A stretch of DNA of 19,282 bases from an uncultured Muribaculaceae bacterium (GTDB lineage Bacteria > Bacteroidota > Bacteroidia > Bacteroidales > Muribaculaceae), in NCBI GenBank assembly GCA_948788915.1, contig CAQFOZ010000042.1:1-19282 (forward strand). The letters are read 5' to 3'. The translations under genes and the position numbers were made by a program. Shown one piece after another: positions 16,780-19,282 of this stretch (position 1 is its first letter; the number at the start of each line of letters is the position of its first letter). The notes under the pieces are model-generated. The model was not told the origin of the DNA, searched no databases, and saw only the letters and a list, made by a program, of their open reading frames with translations.

Positions 16780-16844
16780 TGAAATGACTCCAAAAAGTTG
16801 GACAGGATAATGTTTAACCTATCAAACTTTTTGGGGTCACTTCA
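16780..16844. repeat. Mini inverted repeat resembling IS3/IS150-type ends; possible terminator
   Basis: Arms 16780-16802 and 16822-16844 are reverse complements at 20 of 23 positions, with TGACYCCAAAAAGTTKGA as the core and a 19-nt loop. From memory, TGACCCCAAAAAGTT is like the ends of IS3-family (IS150-group) elements in Bacteroidetes. Two such ends with nothing between would be a deletion remnant. It lies 50 bp after the BspA-like gene and could also end its transcript. Confidence 0.55.
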
Positions 16845-16886
16845 TTATTAGACACAGCTTTATTTATTAAAACTTAAATTTAAATG

Positions 16887-17225
16887 TTACTGCCTGGTTG
16901 TGATATTTTTGAACTTGGCAATAACAAAATTTGCAATCTCCAAATCTTGTTCTTTTGTTCCGCCTCCCACTCCAATCGCACCGACAACTTTGCCATCTGC
17001 AATCAGTGGCAGACCTCCAGGCACAAGAGTAATGCGTCGATCGCAAGTATTCATGCCCATTAAATTACCCCCGTCGGCAACGAGCAGGATAAGATCCTCA
17101 GTCGGAGTCTGTGTGATTGCAGCCGTATACGCCTTGTATGGTACCAAAGTTGCGCTCAATACGAGAGCTTCACCAAATCGACGGAACAAGTCTGCAAATT
17201 GAAGAAGAGCAAATCTTAAAACCAA
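16887..17225 (-). pseudogene. 5'-truncated HbpS/GlcG-like (heme-binding domain) gene
   Basis: The C-terminal part is a clear HbpS/GlcG-family domain: KAYTAAITQT at residues 31-40, GGLPL at 70-74, VGAIGVGGGTKEQDLEIA at 81-98. Full-length proteins have about 45-50 more residues at the N-terminus. Here the frame opens right after a TGA at 17229-17231, and no ATG is available before the conserved core; the first possible start is a TTG at 17225. The missing half was not found in the other frames upstream. It is probably a remnant. A short active protein from the TTG start is less likely. Confidence 0.7.
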
Positions 17226-17230
17226 ACTTC

Positions 17231-17251
17231 AGTCGGTCTATGCGACCGACT
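17231..17251. other. Perfect 8-bp hairpin beside the truncated gene
   Basis: AGTCGGTC and GACCGACT pair perfectly around TATGC. It touches the break point of the truncated HbpS-like frame, so it may mark the insertion or deletion junction or be an operator. Its GC content is higher than that of the surrounding bases. Confidence 0.4.
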
Positions 17252-17450
17252 AATCTTGCGAGGCAGCCGGGAATTTTGGAAAGAATCAATTACCATTTAG
17301 GTATAACATTTTGAAGTAATGTCTACCAAAGTGCGATTCTTCACAAAAAGAGTCCGGAGTTTAAACAACTACTTTAAATCAGTCTCACATCCATTTTAGT
17401 TAGAGAACGCTAAAGAATCTTTCCTCGAAACAGGTTTCTGTCCCAATGTG

Positions 17451-18728
17451 TCAGACAGCTTCGGTTATCGATACCGCGATCTTGTCTATGCGTGCACGAT
17501 CCATATCCGCCACTTCAAGACGAAAACTATTCCATGTGATAATATCGCCCTCAACCGGTACTTTTCTCATTATCTCAAGTATTAGTCCTCCTATCGTTGA
17601 ATAGCCTGACGGACTGTATAAATCCTCTCTGCCGAAATACTCTAAAAAATCATAAAGGCCACACTGTCCATCAACAAGCCATTCCTCCTTGTCAGTACGC
17701 TTGACTATTATCGGGCCGTCGTCGCCATGCGTAATATTGCCGATAAGGCCGTCCAGAATGTCACGGAGCGTAACGACTCCCTGAAAATTTCCATATTCGT
17801 CAAACACAAGTGCAGAATGCTCTTTGGAATTCCTGAACGTTTCCAATGCGTCATAGAAAGTCATGGTATCCGGCAGACATAATCCTGAAGTCAACTCTTT
17901 CTCAATACTGAAATCAGATGAATCCAAGGTAAGGATAAGACGTTTAAGCGACACAACGCCACATATCTCTTTCATGTCCCGGTCAAATACAGGATAGGAA
18001 GAATGCAGTTCATTGGCAAGTACCTTACGGATACTTTCCACATCCATGCCTACTGTGAGCGAGGCCACATAGTTGCGGCTGGTCATGATGGCATCAATGC
18101 GGCTGTCGCCCATTACAAGGGCACGTTCCATAATATCCTGCTCAACAGCCCTTACCTCACCTGAAACGGCTCCTTCCTGAATAAGAGACTTTATTTCCTC
18201 TTCGGTTACTTTCGATGAGGTGTTACGGATATTCAGAAGCTTTACAAGCAGGGATGTCGATACAGACAGAATCCATACAATGGGATACGCAATCGCCGAC
18301 AGTAACTTCATTGGCTTCGCCATGATTTTTGCGATAGTGTCTGATTCTCCCATACCGATACGTTTCGGCACAAGTTCACCGACGACAATAGACAGGTAAG
18401 TAACCAACGCTACTATAATACCCTTGGAAAGATTCAATGCAAAGCGAGGTGCCATACCAAATTCGGCAAGATAATTGCCGAGGTCGGTAGCTATGGTAGC
18501 TCCAGAGAACAGACCGGTAAGAATACCTATAAGGGTGATTCCAATTTGTATGGTTGACAGGAATCTGTCAGGCTCGTCCTGCAATTTCAAAGCAGTCGCG
18601 GCAGCGTTGTTGCCTTTCTTTGCATCGGCAGTCAATTTTGATCTCCTTGCGGAAATGAGAGCAACCTCCGACATTGAGAACACTCCGTTAAGAAGAATCA
18701 GTGCAAGAATTATAAACAAATCGTACAT
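17451..18728 (-). CDS. CNNM/CorC-type membrane transporter (DUF21-CBS-CorC_HlyC)
   Basis: This inner-membrane protein belongs to the family often labelled hemolysin; members are linked to magnesium or cobalt efflux and homeostasis. From the ATG at 18728 it has 425 residues. The membrane DUF21/CNNM domain (about 1-170) has likely helices at 4-24, 60-80, 102-120 and 142-165, and the motif GELVPKR at 117-123. A CBS pair follows at about 205-333 (DEYGNFQGVVTLRDILDGLIG at its end). A CorC_HlyC domain at about 340-425 completes the usual order. The reading frame can be extended to a TTG at 18755, but the ATG directly before YDLFIILAL fits the first helix better. No partner gene is adjacent. The ion is not determinable here. 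Confidence 0.9.
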   Translation of the reverse strand: MYDLFIILALILLNGVFSMSEVALISARRSKLTADAKKGNNAAATALKLQDEPDRFLSTIQIGITLIGILTGLFSGATIATDLGNYLAEFGMAPRFALNLSKGIIVALVTYLSIVVGELVPKRIGMGESDTIAKIMAKPMKLLSAIAYPIVWILSVSTSLLVKLLNIRNTSSKVTEEEIKSLIQEGAVSGEVRAVEQDIMERALVMGDSRIDAIMTSRNYVASLTVGMDVESIRKVLANELHSSYPVFDRDMKEICGVVSLKRLILTLDSSDFSIEKELTSGLCLPDTMTFYDALETFRNSKEHSALVFDEYGNFQGVVTLRDILDGLIGNITHGDDGPIIVKRTDKEEWLVDGQCGLYDFLEYFGREDLYSPSGYSTIGGLILEIMRKVPVEGDIITWNSFRLEVADMDRARIDKIAVSITEAV

Positions 18729-18756
18729 AACAGCAATACAGACTTTTTTTTGCAAT

Positions 18757-18788
18757 GAAGTGATTAATCATTATATAATCTTCACTTC
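18757..18788. promoter_or_regulatory. Imperfect inverted repeat upstream of the CNNM gene
   Basis: GAAGTGA (18757-18763) and TCACTTC (18782-18788) are perfect inverted arms around AT-rich DNA, 29 bp upstream of the ATG. The position suits an operator or leader structure, but there is no match to a known regulator site. Confidence 0.3.
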
Positions 18789-18977
18789 CTTAATACAGCT
18801 ATAGTATATTCATAATTAAATGATAAAAATTAATGAACATATAAAGCGCAGGTATTTTAACAGATTTTAACGCTGAAGGATGGAGCATATATGGATATGC
18901 GACTGACCGACACGGTAAAACATGTATAAAAAATCAAGCTTTATAGTTCAAGATTTAATCACTTACATATTTCGTTT

Positions 18978-18996
18978 AAATTTGAATACTCACTTA
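18978..18996 (+). repeat. Half copy of the AT-rich palindrome family
   Basis: AAATTTGAATACTCACTTA matches 3788-3806 at 17 of 19 positions. The other half of the palindrome is not preserved here. It shows that the 3778-3803 sequence belongs to a dispersed family. Confidence 0.45.
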
Positions 18997-19057
18997 ATTA
19001 TTATCAACTACTTGCAAAACAATTATTCCTCTGTCATTGTTTAAACACCTGTTTCTT

Positions 19058-19194
19058 ACTGTAAATATTACCGTATGTAAAAGGTAATACTGACAGTTAT
19101 CTTTTCTGGGCAGAAAGGAATATATGAGACAATCTGCCTCAAAGACCAGCGTCCGAGGCAGAAGTCAGGCATATTAGAAATATCCCGGGGATAT
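19058..19194. other. Cluster of hairpins, candidate structured RNA or leader
   Basis: Four inverted repeats follow one another. First, ACTGT and TATTACC (19058-19072) pair with GGTAATA and ACAGT (19083-19097) across a symmetric 3x3 internal loop. Next, CTTTTCTG (19101-19108) pairs with CAGAAAGG (19111-19118), with one G-U possible. Then TCTGCCTC (19133-19140) pairs with GAGGCAGA (19155-19162), with an inner GAC/GTC pairing. Last, ATATCCCGGGGATAT (19180-19194) is a 7-1-7 palindrome. No gene covers this stretch, and no known RNA family was recognised. Strand is undetermined. Confidence 0.45.
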
Positions 19195-19227
19195 GCTTTC
19201 GTAGCCTGTGTGGTATATAAGAGTATG

Positions 19228-19282
19228 TCTAAGAAACTGTTTAAATTTATTTTCGAGGAATTTTGAGAGTAATTTTTGAGAT
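19228..19282 (+). mobile_element. IS-like end, second copy (body lies right of the window)
   Basis: These 55 bp are the exact reverse complement of 175-229 and run to the last base of the window. The two copies point outward, so each body would lie outside. The match stops at the outer edge of the inferred element tip on one side and at the window end on the other. Confidence 0.6.

Noticed and set aside
18729..18755. TTG start extending the CNNM protein by nine residues
   Set aside because: The ATG at 18728 directly precedes the first membrane helix, as is usual for the family.
19130..19230. Leftward open frame of about 55 codons at the right end
   Set aside because: It has no start or recognisable residues and overlaps perfect hairpins; more likely non-coding.
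1..19282. tRNA, rRNA, CRISPR arrays, or defence islands
   Set aside because: No cloverleaf, rRNA motif, cas gene, restriction enzyme or toxin-antitoxin pair could be recognised by reading both strands.

Overview
The window looks like chromosomal DNA from a gut member of the Bacteroidales. A Muribaculaceae-like organism fits, but the sequence alone cannot settle the genus. The evidence is a fimbrillin and DUF5119 lipoprotein pair, a BspA-type leucine-rich-repeat surface protein, the long NagB/PIG-L deaminase, PerR with rubrerythrin, and several promoters of the Bacteroidetes type (TTTG, then TAnnTTTG about 20 bp later).

Layout. Positions 1-229 carry the end of a repeated, IS-like sequence. 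Next come two leftward genes, an RluA-family pseudouridine synthase and a secreted thioredoxin-fold protein upstream of it, read from a clear promoter at 3292-3323. An intergenic stretch of about 630 bp follows, rich in hairpins, with a 219-bp long-hairpin element and a compact palindrome. The rightward mnmD-like tRNA methyltransferase converges on a leftward 771-residue glucosamine-6-phosphate deaminase/PIG-L protein. Divergent from that is a rightward peroxide-defence operon, perR - rubrerythrin - flavin reductase/rubredoxin, with a palindromic operator overlapping its promoter. It ends at a palindromic terminator facing a leftward two-gene fimbrial lipoprotein operon. About 1 kb without an intact gene holds an IS30-family transposase relic. 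Then comes a 4.4-kb BspA-like gene with an internal 1.1-kb tandem duplication. After it lie a mini inverted repeat, a 5'-truncated HbpS/GlcG-like gene, and a leftward CNNM/CorC-type transporter. The last 500 bp hold a cluster of hairpins and a second, inverted copy of the IS-like end.

How the genes fit together. The best-defined functional unit is the peroxide operon. PerR senses peroxide, rubrerythrin reduces it, and the flavin reductase/rubredoxin protein probably supplies electrons. The fimbrial pair and the BspA-like protein are surface functions in an accessory-looking region with decayed mobile DNA. The remaining genes (two RNA modification enzymes, the amino-sugar deaminase, the CNNM transporter) are housekeeping or metabolic.

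I found no convincing wholly new multi-gene system. The most unusual signals are non-coding: a family of AT-rich palindromes, one of which seems to have an expanded 219-nt version; a three-hairpin array at 19058-19162; a 36-bp intergenic repeat; and IS-like ends at both window edges. The 317-bp identical tract inside the BspA-like gene points to recent gene conversion or duplication. The inverted repeat at the right edge is exactly 55 bp, so an assembly break at a multicopy element is a real possibility.
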